DNA of 64,000 bases, taken from positions 1 through 64,000 of the forward strand of contig CAYQWX010000001.1 of the NCBI GenBank assembly GCA_964421355.1, in the 5' to 3' direction. A program made the position numbers and the translations under genes. Numbering within the stretch: the stretch's first letter is position 1; each line of letters opens with the position of its first letter. The stretch is from JALTDM01 sp964421355. Its GTDB lineage: Bacteria > Bacteroidota > Bacteroidia > Bacteroidales > JALTDM01. This document shows, one piece after another, positions 8,501 to 16,840 of this stretch. The notes below the pieces were generated by a model. The model made no database searches. It saw only the letters and a program-made list of their open reading frames with translations, and was not told the origin of the DNA.

Positions 8501-9550
8501 TTAGTTTTGTCCCATTATTTTGAATAATTCGTCTAATTTAGGAGTTAAAATAATTTCCGTTCTTCTATTTTTGGCTCGTGCTTCTTTTGTTTTAGCAGGA
8601 TCTACAGGCATAAATTCTCCATGACCTGCGGCTGTAAGTCGTTTAGGGTCTATATTGGAGTTTGCAAGTATGTATTTTACTACGGATGTTGCCCGTTTAG
8701 TACTTAAATCCCAATTGTCTTCTATGCCTCCTGACCCTTTGTATGGCACATCGTCTGTATGTCCTACTACCATTATGTTTATGTCAGGATTTTCTTCCAA
8801 TACTTTTGCTAATTTTTTTAATGCTTCTTTCCCTCGTGGGTCAATATCCCATCTACCTGACTTGAATAATAATTTTTCTTGCAAAGACACATATACTTTC
8901 CCATTTTTTATTTTTACATCCAGTCCTTGATTTTTGAATCCTAACAAAGCGTCCGCTACTGTTTTTCTTAATGCTTCCACTATGGAGTCTTTTTGATTTA
9001 ATATTTTTTGAAGTTCTACCAGTTTTTGATTTTTTTCTGTAAGAATACTATCTTTTTTTGTGAGTTCTGCATTTTTTCTGTCAATCTCTGATTTTAAAGC
9101 TTCTAAATGTTTTTTCTTTTGGTTAAGTCTTTTTTCCAATTCTTTTAGAGCGTCTTCTTTGGCTTGTAATTCATCTTTTGATTTTTGAAGGTCTGCAAGT
9201 AGCTTGCGTATTTCTTCCGTGTCTTGCATGTTTCTAAGGTTTTGTTTTTTAAGCAATTCATTGTTGAGTGCATTTATTTTATCGTATTGCTTAGTTAGTG
9301 TTCTAAGGCTGGTGTTTAACACTGTTGTATCTCTAACTAATCCATCTTTTTCTTTTGTTAATAATTTTACTTGTGCAGAAAGCTCTTTTATTTTTATAGT
9401 ATCTTTACGTAATTGATTTTTGCAAGCATCCAAGTTATTCTCACACTTTGCTTGTTTATCTTTTACTTCTAAGTATTTTCGTTGTGGAACACAAGAGACG
9501 ATTGCCGTTCCAATTACTATTAAAGATATAAATAATGTTTTTCTTTTCAT
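8501..9550 (-). CDS. OmpA/MotB-family lipoprotein with coiled coil
   Basis: The start at 9550 gives a lipoprotein signal peptide ending in GTAIVSC (Cys 20); an in-frame start at 9613 lies upstream of the promoter-like element at 9587-9594 and is rejected. The 349-residue protein has a long Lys/Glu/Leu-rich coiled coil (about residues 30-190) and a C-terminal OmpA-like peptidoglycan-binding domain (about 215-335) with LLFKSGRWDIDPRG, MVVGHTDDVPY, and the closing AKNRRTEIIL. It probably tethers the outer membrane to peptidoglycan. The length of the coiled coil would let it span the periplasm. Confidence 0.9.
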   Translation of the reverse strand: MKRKTLFISLIVIGTAIVSCVPQRKYLEVKDKQAKCENNLDACKNQLRKDTIKIKELSAQVKLLTKEKDGLVRDTTVLNTSLRTLTKQYDKINALNNELLKKQNLRNMQDTEEIRKLLADLQKSKDELQAKEDALKELEKRLNQKKKHLEALKSEIDRKNAELTKKDSILTEKNQKLVELQKILNQKDSIVEALRKTVADALLGFKNQGLDVKIKNGKVYVSLQEKLLFKSGRWDIDPRGKEALKKLAKVLEENPDINIMVVGHTDDVPYKGSGGIEDNWDLSTKRATSVVKYILANSNIDPKRLTAAGHGEFMPVDPAKTKEARAKNRRTEIILTPKLDELFKIMGQN

Positions 9551-9586
9551 GACTTTTTGGAGTTTTTGTTTAAATAACTTATAGGA

Positions 9587-9594
9587 CAAAGTTA
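9587..9594 (-). promoter_or_regulatory. Bacteroidota-type -7 promoter element
   Basis: TAACTTTG on the minus strand matches TAnnTTTG and lies 36 bases before the ATG at 9550. It lies inside the longer version of the reading frame and thereby decides the start. Confidence 0.6.
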
Positions 9595-9687
9595 AGGAAA
9601 AATTTTTGTTCAAAAGTTTATTGGTAAATTAGAGTTTATTTTAATTTTATGGATATTGATTGTAATAATGTTGTATCAAACAATAAC

Positions 9688-9714
9688 AAAAAGGAAGAGG
9701 AAGAATCCTCTTCC
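9688..9714 (-). terminator. Rho-independent terminator of the ABC/GntR/outer-membrane operon
   Basis: A perfect 8-bp stem (9707-9714 with 9693-9700) around a 6-base loop, followed on the minus strand by five T at 9692-9688. It lies 8 bp after the outer-membrane protein stop. Confidence 0.85.
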
Positions 9715-9721
9715 TTTTTAT

Positions 9722-12118
9722 TTAGAATAAGTTAAATCCGTTGTCTTCTTGATTATTGTCTTCGTTTCCTATATTTTTAGGACGAACTATTTTCCCTTTG
9801 CTTATGCGATAAGACAGACGGAAGAAAAATACATTTTTTATTGCACTTGCATCAGAAATATCAGTTTGTGTATAAAAATCTGTCTTAGTGTAACTTTTTC
9901 TTTCATAATTTATCCATAAATCTAAAGGTAATAGATAGAAAGCCATAATATTTAATTTTTTCTTAAGGAATGATTTCTGGATCATAAATCCCCAAAAATT
10001 ATTTCTTCTCATTGAGTACCCTTGTAAATTGATACGTTTAAACATTTGTCGCGTGTACATCAAACCAATCATCATGTTATGTTTTCTATCGGCATACATT
10101 AAATTGGACCTCCCTCCCCAGTCATTAAAGGAATTTGTATAATCTCCATAACTCATACTTGTATTAAATATTCTAAGGTTGTTTTGCCACATTATTGTTT
10201 TCCAAAGAGGAATTGTAAAACTTGTTTTTATGCCTTTTTCTTGAAACAGTCCTATGTTGTCATAAGTATATACAAGGGTGCCGTCGTTTCTCTTGGTTAA
10301 TATTTCTGCTATGTATCCATTAGAAAATTTGTAATAACCTTCTAAGTACATCATTCCGCCGAACAAGTTAAACTTTAAAGATAGCATGTTTATATATGTC
10401 GGTTTTAAGTGTTGGTTGCCAACTCTTATCCGTTCATTATCCAGTCGTACTTCATAAGGGTTTACTTGATTTACAGTTGGATATTTTGATCGGACACGGT
10501 ATTTTAATTTTATGTTAAACATTTTATTCGGTTTATATTGCATATCTATATATGGCTGCAATACTGAAAAAGTATATGTGGTATCTGCCACTTTGGGAGT
10601 ACTTAATTCATACGCTAATCCTGTTTTTAAGGTAATTTGAGAAGAAATGGCAAATGTTCCGTATGCAAAAGCCCGATTTCTAATATCCAGATAATCAGAA
10701 GAATTGGTTTTTTGTAAAATGTCGGAATAAGTAGAACTTTTTATATCCCTAAAAACATTACCATATCCTATTTGCATTCCTATTTTGTCTGATAAATTAT
10801 GTGTCCAATCTATGTTATATTCCAGTGAGTTTTCATTTCCCTCAACCTTTGTTGTCTGGGCAAATCCAGGCACATATTTAATAGATGTTTCCGAAGAAGA
10901 ATTATTTGTATTCAATCTTATATCCGAATGTATTTCGTCATTTGCTGAATATTTTCCTACATAAAACAGCTTTATTCCTCCTCCTTTACTTGATGTATAT
11001 ACATCGTTATAAAAATCTTGGGTGGATAATATACTATCATTATATATTGTATTTACTTTGTAGTAACCAAAAGTATTCATAGGTGGAGTCATATTGAAAG
11101 ATACTTCTCCGCTTAATGTGTTTTTAGGATTAAAGAGATAGTCAAGTCCCGTACTTAATCTTAATATTTGCATTCTATATACGCTATTATAATGGTCATT
11201 ACTTAACGGTTCTTGTAGTATTAAAGTTGAATCCATATCTTTTAAAGTTGTGGTAAACATACCTGCATTCATTTTAAAACCTCTTGCCTGTATGTAATAT
11301 GAATATTTGTCTTGGGTGTAATTATATGTTATCCTGCCTCCAAGCATAGGTGTAAGGTAGTCTTTGTCTTGTGCATCTAAGTCTATTGTTCCCATAGAAC
11401 CTATTGCAAGTTCTTGTCCAACATAATTCTTTTTCAATATTACATTAAGAATTGCGGTATATCCTTCTAACCCATATCTGCCTCCCGGATCTCTGATTAT
11501 TTCTATTTTTTCTATACGGTCAGGGTCCATATTTTTAATATATTCCTGATCTTTTTCAAGTCCGTTTACCATAAAAAGAACATCTTCACTATTGTCCACT
11601 TCTATGTGGTCATCATATCTATCGTAAGAAACTCCGTTTACTTTGTCTAACACGTCTGTTGTTGTTGCCGCTCCTGTCTTTAGCTTTTCAGTTACCACTA
11701 TTTCATCTTTATCTACCAAATTGTTTACGGAAGATTCTTTTACCGTTACTGTTTTTAAGGTATTTGTTGCAGGATTAAGTTTTAATACTCCTATAAAAAT
11801 ATCTTTATCTTTTACGCTGATCTTTAAAGTGTCTGTTTTATATCCCATAAACCTTAATACAAGGCGATATTGTCCCGGATGAAGAGGAATGGAAAAAAAG
11901 CCTTTTTTATCTGATAAAGAATAAGTTTCTATCGTATCCTTTTTGTTTAAAACTATTACAGGACAATATGGAATGGATTCTTTTGTTTTTGAATCTTTTA
12001 TCTGTCCACTGATTTTGTATTTTACATTTCTATTTTGTCTCCAAGGATTTTGAGCATTAAGTGTCTGCAAAGACAAAAAAACAATTATTCCTGCTATAAA
12101 AAAAATATGCTTTTTCAT
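9722..12118 (-). CDS. TonB-dependent-receptor-like outer membrane beta-barrel protein
   Basis: A 798-residue protein with a signal peptide ending near TLNA-Q, a CarboxypepD_reg-like beta-sandwich (about residues 34-115, YKISGQIKDSKTKESIPYCP), a plug domain (about 130-235, with NGLEKDQEYIKNMDPDRIEK and EIIRDPGGRYG), and a long C-terminal barrel. This is the layout of the outer membrane beta-barrel family 3 receptors of Bacteroidota. No TonB box is obvious. It is the last gene of a five-gene minus-strand operon with an ABC transporter and a GntR regulator, 12 bp after the GIN-domain gene. The substrate cannot be read from sequence. Confidence 0.85.
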   Translation of the reverse strand: MKKHIFFIAGIIVFLSLQTLNAQNPWRQNRNVKYKISGQIKDSKTKESIPYCPVIVLNKKDTIETYSLSDKKGFFSIPLHPGQYRLVLRFMGYKTDTLKISVKDKDIFIGVLKLNPATNTLKTVTVKESSVNNLVDKDEIVVTEKLKTGAATTTDVLDKVNGVSYDRYDDHIEVDNSEDVLFMVNGLEKDQEYIKNMDPDRIEKIEIIRDPGGRYGLEGYTAILNVILKKNYVGQELAIGSMGTIDLDAQDKDYLTPMLGGRITYNYTQDKYSYYIQARGFKMNAGMFTTTLKDMDSTLILQEPLSNDHYNSVYRMQILRLSTGLDYLFNPKNTLSGEVSFNMTPPMNTFGYYKVNTIYNDSILSTQDFYNDVYTSSKGGGIKLFYVGKYSANDEIHSDIRLNTNNSSSETSIKYVPGFAQTTKVEGNENSLEYNIDWTHNLSDKIGMQIGYGNVFRDIKSSTYSDILQKTNSSDYLDIRNRAFAYGTFAISSQITLKTGLAYELSTPKVADTTYTFSVLQPYIDMQYKPNKMFNIKLKYRVRSKYPTVNQVNPYEVRLDNERIRVGNQHLKPTYINMLSLKFNLFGGMMYLEGYYKFSNGYIAEILTKRNDGTLVYTYDNIGLFQEKGIKTSFTIPLWKTIMWQNNLRIFNTSMSYGDYTNSFNDWGGRSNLMYADRKHNMMIGLMYTRQMFKRINLQGYSMRRNNFWGFMIQKSFLKKKLNIMAFYLLPLDLWINYERKSYTKTDFYTQTDISDASAIKNVFFFRLSYRISKGKIVRPKNIGNEDNNQEDNGFNLF

Positions 12119-12130
12119 TTTTATAATTTT

Positions 12131-12712
12131 TTACTTTCCAATTATTTCTAATTTTCCTTTGATTGCCGAATTGTCTATTTTAGAAGAATCTACTTTGCCA
12201 TAAATTTTGACAACAGCTACATCTCTTATTTTACCGGTAAGATTGACAATTTTTTTTACATTAAGTTTAATTTTGGCATTATCTTTTATATTTATTTCTA
12301 AATTATCTATAACTCCACCTTTTATTTTTGCATAACTATTACCTGAACTTTGGATATATTGCAGACTATCCCCAACCACACCTTCTATAGAAGCAATTTT
12401 TTCTAATGAAAGAGCAGTTAATGTATTCTTCTGCAAAGTTAAATTTGCTATGCCTCTGCCTCGTATTGATAAACAACCTGCACTATAAAACATTTCTATT
12501 TCAGGTGACACTTTTACCAAATTGCTATCTCCTTCACTGATTGTTGCTTTTACATTATCTTCTATACTCAAACAAGTTATATAACCTAATTTATGGGTAG
12601 TTATCCCAATATTTTTATTGTTATTAATTTTAAATTGTGATACCTCAAAAATATTAAATCCTATTATCAATATGATTATTGTTAATAATATAATATTTGA
12701 TTTTGTTTTCAT
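12131..12712 (-). CDS. GIN-domain (DUF2807-like) envelope protein
   Basis: A 193-residue protein with an N-terminal hydrophobic segment (about residues 7-25) that is a signal peptide or anchor, followed by a repetitive beta-solenoid of alternating short strands (VKATISEGD, LTLQKNTLTALSLEKIASIEG, AKIKGGVIDNLEINIKDNAKI). This is the pattern of the putative auto-transporter adhesin head GIN domain family. Its ATG overlaps the stop of the GntR gene by 4 bp, giving translational coupling. Bacteroidota often pair GIN proteins with GntR/ABC genes; the function is unknown, possibly an envelope-stress or adhesion protein. Confidence 0.7.
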   Translation of the reverse strand: MKTKSNIILLTIIILIIGFNIFEVSQFKINNNKNIGITTHKLGYITCLSIEDNVKATISEGDSNLVKVSPEIEMFYSAGCLSIRGRGIANLTLQKNTLTALSLEKIASIEGVVGDSLQYIQSSGNSYAKIKGGVIDNLEINIKDNAKIKLNVKKIVNLTGKIRDVAVVKIYGKVDSSKIDNSAIKGKLEIIGK

Positions 12713-13077
12713 ATTACTTGTTTTTTATGATTGTTATAAATCTTTTTCAGTTCTTCAAAAGAAATATTTAGCAAATCCAATTCTTTGAAAAACACAGGAA
12801 CTTCTTTTTCTATAAATTCTTGTTTTTTTATTGTTTTGCATTTTTCATAAGCATCTTGTGACACATAATATCCTATTCCTCGTTTGTTATAGATTATTCC
12901 AAGGTCTTGCAAATAGCTATAAGCACGCATTGCAGTGTTAGGAGTTACTTCTGCTTTTATGGCCAACTCTCTGACAGACATTATTTTTTCATTTGCATTC
13001 AACCTTCCTTTAAGGATTTGTTCAAAAAAGTAATCTGCCAATTGTAAATATATGGGTTTTCTATTGTGAAACTTCAT
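12709..13077 (-). CDS. GntR-family (YtrA-type) transcriptional regulator
   Basis: A 122-residue regulator with an N-terminal winged helix-turn-helix: RKPIYLQLADYFFEQILKG, MSVRELAIKAEVTPNTAMRA, and LQDLGIIYNKRGIGYYVS. The short C-terminal helical tail (about 40 residues) and lack of an effector domain place it in the YtrA subfamily, whose members usually repress a linked ABC transporter. It is the third gene of its own operon, 4 bp after the permease and overlapping the GIN gene. The likely target is the inverted repeat at 14630-14651. Confidence 0.9.
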   Translation of the reverse strand: MKFHNRKPIYLQLADYFFEQILKGRLNANEKIMSVRELAIKAEVTPNTAMRAYSYLQDLGIIYNKRGIGYYVSQDAYEKCKTIKKQEFIEKEVPVFFKELDLLNISFEELKKIYNNHKKQVI

Positions 13078-13081
13078 AATA

Positions 13082-13810
13082 TTATATTTGTTTTTCTTTT
13101 ATCTTAAAATAAGTTGCTACCCAAAATAACGGTATTAAAAAGTAGTATAAATACGAGTTAAACTCAATATTAAAATTACTGTGTATAAAACCGTGATGAG
13201 CAGTGTAATTATCAAAAAATATTTTTGTAATTACAAACAAATCCAATAGCGATAAAAAAGCGATAACTGAAAAAATTATTAAAACAGTCTTTATTATAGG
13301 ACTTTTTGAAAACCACACACTTCCTAAAAAGAAAACAGATTGCCAAAACCAAATTGTAATAAAATGTTTTGTTAAATCGGGATCATCAAAAATATTGAAA
13401 AAAGTGGTATCCAAACCTAATATATGACGCCATCCCCATATCAATATCCAATACAAATAAAATGCAATAACATAAAATAAAATATATCCTACAAAAACTA
13501 TCAACATTTGTGAAACCTGTTTTTCAAATACAGAAGCAGGAAGAGTTAGATACCTTATTGTAGATTCTTTTTTTCTAAAATCAGGGAAAGCCATTCCTGC
13601 AACAATAAAACTACCGATATATAACCCTATATAGAAGAATGTATTGAAATTTAACATTACATTGCTTATCCCCGATACCAATAAAGAAATAATGAATAAT
13701 ATGCCTACCGTAGCAACAAGATTAACTAAAACGCTTTTTTTTAGGCGATTAGATTCAGCTTTAAGCGTAATTAAAAATCTATTTGTATCAAACAAGTCAT
13801 TCTTTTTCAT
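13082..13810 (-). CDS. ABC-2 type permease-like membrane protein
   Basis: A 242-residue protein with about six hydrophobic helices (near residues 25-48, 55-75, 100-125, 145-165, 175-197 and 218-236) and no soluble domain. The segment FPDFRKKESTIRYLTLPAS after the second helix is typical of Bacteroidota permeases coupled to YtrA-type ABC systems. It is flanked by the ATPase (2 bp upstream) and the regulator (4 bp downstream). It presumably forms the membrane half of an exporter with the ATPase; the substrate is unknown. Confidence 0.8.
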   Translation of the reverse strand: MKKNDLFDTNRFLITLKAESNRLKKSVLVNLVATVGILFIISLLVSGISNVMLNFNTFFYIGLYIGSFIVAGMAFPDFRKKESTIRYLTLPASVFEKQVSQMLIVFVGYILFYVIAFYLYWILIWGWRHILGLDTTFFNIFDDPDLTKHFITIWFWQSVFFLGSVWFSKSPIIKTVLIIFSVIAFLSLLDLFVITKIFFDNYTAHHGFIHSNFNIEFNSYLYYFLIPLFWVATYFKIKEKQI

Positions 13811-13812
13811 AA

Positions 13813-14628
13813 CTATTTGTTTTTATTTATTATTGCATTAAAATACAATTCTATATCTATTTGTGAAGGCTCATTTGTGCTGTTATCTGTTATTATTTTA
13901 TAACCATCTAGCATTTGTTCAGAATATAAAAAGCTTATATTATCCAAAGAGTCCACAAACTCAAATTTGTAAGTCTGTGAAATTTCATTTATAGATTGAT
14001 TACTTACTATTTTCCCTTTATCAATTATTATTATTTGGTCAAGCAATCTTTCTACATCTTTTACTTGGTGAGTAGATATTATAAAAACTTTATCGTTATC
14101 CGATGCTTCAATACACAGCTTTCTAAAAACTGCTTTTGATGGTATGTCAAGTCCATTGGTGGGCTCATCTAACAACAAAAGTTTTGTGTTGGATGCAAAC
14201 GCAAATGATAACAAAGCTTTTTTCTTTTGTCCGTATGATAACGTGTTCATGTTTTGTAAGACAAACGAGTCCAAATCAAATTTTGCAAGATATAACTTAA
14301 ATTTATCTTTATCAAAATCAGGATAAAACGAAGAAAATACTTCTTCATATCTTTTTATTGACATAGGAGGTAAATCAAATTCTTCAGGCAATAAAATCAA
14401 TTGAGATAAAAATAAAGGACTTCTTTTTGGAGGATTAAAACCAAGAACATTTACATTACCATTATGAGGGAATAACAAACCTGATATTATTTTTATCAAA
14501 CTTGTTTTACCTGCTCCGTTTTTGCCCAACAATCCATATATCCCTCCACTATTTATTTCCAAAGATAAATTCTCAAAAAGAGGAATATCCTTCTTGTAAG
14601 CAAAATACATTTGATTTATCTGTATCAT
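13813..14628 (-). CDS. ABC transporter ATP-binding protein
   Basis: The frame is open to 14667, but the ATG at 14628 (MIQINQMYFAYKKD) fits the start of an ABC ATPase and leaves the operator at 14630-14651 outside the gene, so it is preferred (271 residues). It shows the Walker A motif GLLGKNGAGKTSLIK (about residue 34), a degenerate signature NTLSYGQKKK, the Walker B motif KLLLLDEPTNGLD, and the H-loop STHQ. It energises the permease encoded next. First gene of the operon. Confidence 0.93.
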   Translation of the reverse strand: MIQINQMYFAYKKDIPLFENLSLEINSGGIYGLLGKNGAGKTSLIKIISGLLFPHNGNVNVLGFNPPKRSPLFLSQLILLPEEFDLPPMSIKRYEEVFSSFYPDFDKDKFKLYLAKFDLDSFVLQNMNTLSYGQKKKALLSFAFASNTKLLLLDEPTNGLDIPSKAVFRKLCIEASDNDKVFIISTHQVKDVERLLDQIIIIDKGKIVSNQSINEISQTYKFEFVDSLDNISFLYSEQMLDGYKIITDNSTNEPSQIDIELYFNAIINKNK

Positions 14629-14629
14629 A

Positions 14630-14651
14630 GTGTAGTAGTTTAGTAATACAC
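14630..14651 (-). promoter_or_regulatory. Inverted-repeat operator, probable GntR/YtrA-type site
   Basis: A 22-bp imperfect palindrome: half-sites GTGTAGTAGT and AGTAATACAC (eight of ten positions match when one is inverted) separated by TT. It starts 1 bp upstream of the ATPase start codon and just downstream of the -7 element at 14654-14661, so a bound repressor would block transcription start. The regulator encoded at 12709-13077 is the natural candidate. Confidence 0.65.
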
Positions 14652-14653
14652 CA

Positions 14654-14681
14654 CAAATGTAATACAAAAAAATTAACCAAA
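14654..14681 (-). promoter_or_regulatory. Promoter of the ABC/GntR/outer-membrane operon
   Basis: On the minus strand TACATTTG (14654-14661) matches the -7 consensus TAnnTTTG and TTTG (14678-14681) lies 16 bp upstream, a slightly short spacing for a -33 box. The inverted repeat begins 2 bp downstream. Confidence 0.55.
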
Positions 14682-14742
14682 TTAAAAAATAAATTATTTT
14701 TGTGAAAAATTTTTATACCATTAATTAGTAAAAAATAAAGTT

Positions 14743-14973
14743 ATGTCAAGAAAAAAGAATCTATCGTATGATGATGCAGTGAAAGAGTTGGAGCTGATAA
14801 TAGATGAAATAGAAGCAGGAGACCTGTCAGTGGAAAAAGTAAATGAAAAAATAAAAAGAGCCTCTTTCCTCTTAGAATATTGCAAAAAGAAATTGCGAAG
14901 TACTCAATCGGATTTAAATAATTTATTAAACGAAATGGATAACGAAAACGAAAATCAAAAAGAAAAAGAATAA
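14743..14973 (+). CDS. xseB: Exodeoxyribonuclease VII small subunit
   Basis: A 76-residue protein with the XseB pattern: LSYDDAVKELELIIDEIEAG, LSVEKVNEKIKRASFLLEYC and a C-terminal helix ending in an acidic tail. It forms the small helical subunit that binds XseA in the single-strand-specific exonuclease VII. The large subunit gene is not in the window; it may lie elsewhere. It is divergent from the ABC operon and 91 bp ahead of atpD. Confidence 0.9.
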   Translation: MSRKKNLSYDDAVKELELIIDEIEAGDLSVEKVNEKIKRASFLLEYCKKKLRSTQSDLNNLLNEMDNENENQKEKE

Positions 14974-15064
14974 TTATTGCAAGTAAAAACTCAATTATAT
15001 AAAAAATAATTACTTTTGTCACTGGAAAAATTTTTAACTAAAAATCAGTAATAATCTCAAAATT

Positions 15065-16582
15065 ATGACACAGCATAACATTGGAGAAGTAGTGCAAGTA
15101 ATAGGTCCTGTAGTAGATGTAAGTTTTGAAAACACAGAAGGACAACTTCCTAAAATTTATGATGCCCTTGAAATAGAAAAAGAAAACGGTGAAAAATTAA
15201 TAATAGAATGTGAACAAGATATAGGTGAAAGAACCGTTCGATGTATTGCCATGGACTCTACAGATGGTATTTATAGAGGAATGAAAGTGATAGCTACAGG
15301 TTCTCCTATATCAATGCCAATTGGCGAAAAAATAAGAGGAAGATTATTTAATGTAATCGGACAAACTATAGATGGTATCAAGTCAATAGATACAAATAAA
15401 AAAAGTCCTATACACAAAGATGCACCTCCTTTTGAAGAATTATCTACGGAAACAGAAGTGCTTTATACTGGAATCAAAGTAATAGACTTGATAGAACCAT
15501 ATTCCAAAGGAGGTAAAATCGGATTGTTTGGAGGAGCAGGTGTGGGGAAAACAGTGCTTATCCAAGAACTTATAAATAACATTGCAAAAGGATACAGTGG
15601 ATTATCCGTATTTGCAGGTGTAGGAGAAAGAACTCGTGAAGGGAATGACTTATTGCGAGAAATGATTGAAGCAAATATTGTGCGTTATGGTGAAGATTTT
15701 AAAAAATCTATGGAAGAAGGAGGCTGGGACTTATCAAAAATAGATTATGAAGAACTAATGAAGTCTCAGGTAACCATGATATTTGGTCAAATGAACGAAC
15801 CTCCAGGAGCAAGGGCAAGGGTAGCATTATCAGGATTAACAGTAGCAGAATATTTCCGTGACGGAGATGATGCTACTGGAGGAGGAAGAGACATTCTATT
15901 TTTTATTGATAATATATTCCGTTTCACACAAGCAGGTTCGGAAGTGTCGGCATTGCTTGGACGTATGCCATCTGCCGTAGGTTACCAACCTACATTAGCA
16001 ACTGAAATGGGTGCTATGCAAGAACGTATTACTTCCACTAAGCACGGCTCCATTACTTCCGTACAAGCAGTGTATGTGCCTGCAGACGACTTGACAGACC
16101 CCGCTCCCGCAACAACATTTTCCCACTTGGATGCAACTACAGTATTAAGTCGTAAAATTGCAGAGTTGGGAATTTACCCGGCTGTGGATCCATTAGATAG
16201 TACTTCTCGGATATTATCTGCAGATATTGTAGGAGAAGACCACTATAATACTGCACAAAGAGTAAAACAAATATTGCAACGATACAAAGAACTTCAAGAC
16301 ATTATTGCCATACTTGGTATGGACGAATTAAGCGAAGAAGACAAATTAGTTGTATATCGTGCAAGAAAAATACAAAGATTCCTATCTCAACCATTCTTTG
16401 TTGCAGAACAGTTTACAGGACTAAAAGGAGTATTTGTTAAAATAGAAGATACTATAAAAGGATTCAAAATGATATTGGATGGAGAAGTGGACGAGCTTCC
16501 TGAAGCAGCGTTCCATCTTGTGGGAACCATAGAAGATGCAATGGAAAAAGGAGAAAGAATTTTAAGAGAAGCAAAAAAATAA
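15065..16582 (+). CDS. atpD: F1F0 ATP synthase subunit beta
   Basis: A full-length 505-residue catalytic beta subunit. The P-loop GLFGGAGVGKTVLIQELI sits near residue 155, followed by GVGERTREGNDL, ALSGLTVAEYFRD, and the DELSEEDKLVV region near the C-terminus that corresponds to the DELSEED regulatory loop. The N-terminal barrel starts IGEVVQVIGPVVDVSFE. Only atpC follows; the other ATP synthase genes are not in this window, so the F1F0 genes are split, as in several Bacteroidota. Confidence 0.97.
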   Translation: MTQHNIGEVVQVIGPVVDVSFENTEGQLPKIYDALEIEKENGEKLIIECEQDIGERTVRCIAMDSTDGIYRGMKVIATGSPISMPIGEKIRGRLFNVIGQTIDGIKSIDTNKKSPIHKDAPPFEELSTETEVLYTGIKVIDLIEPYSKGGKIGLFGGAGVGKTVLIQELINNIAKGYSGLSVFAGVGERTREGNDLLREMIEANIVRYGEDFKKSMEEGGWDLSKIDYEELMKSQVTMIFGQMNEPPGARARVALSGLTVAEYFRDGDDATGGGRDILFFIDNIFRFTQAGSEVSALLGRMPSAVGYQPTLATEMGAMQERITSTKHGSITSVQAVYVPADDLTDPAPATTFSHLDATTVLSRKIAELGIYPAVDPLDSTSRILSADIVGEDHYNTAQRVKQILQRYKELQDIIAILGMDELSEEDKLVVYRARKIQRFLSQPFFVAEQFTGLKGVFVKIEDTIKGFKMILDGEVDELPEAAFHLVGTIEDAMEKGERILREAKK

Positions 16583-16588
16583 TAAATT

Positions 16589-16840
16589 ATGCAATTAGTT
16601 GTACTTACTCCTGAAAAAGAAATATTTAATGGTGAAGCAAGATTGGTTAGAGTGCCGGGGTCAAACGGTTCGTTTGAAATATTAAATGGGCACGCACCTA
16701 TCATATCTTCACTGGAAAATGGTGAGGTGAAAATAATTGATAATAAAGAAAAAAAAATACTGTTAAAGATATCAGGAGGTATAATAGAGTGCAAGGATAA
16801 CAAAGTTATTCTTTTGATAGAAAAGATTTTAGACGAATGA
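16589..16840 (+). CDS. atpC: F1F0 ATP synthase subunit epsilon (short form)
   Basis: An 83-residue protein beginning MQLVVLTPEKEIFNGEARLV with PGSNGSFEILNGHAPIISSL, the beta-sandwich domain of epsilon. At 83 residues it lacks the C-terminal two-helix domain (usual length about 130) that inhibits ATP hydrolysis in E. coli and others; short forms are common in Bacteroidota. It is 6 bp after atpD, and its TGA overlaps the ATG of the next gene (ATGA). Confidence 0.93.
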   Translation: MQLVVLTPEKEIFNGEARLVRVPGSNGSFEILNGHAPIISSLENGEVKIIDNKEKKILLKISGGIIECKDNKVILLIEKILDE

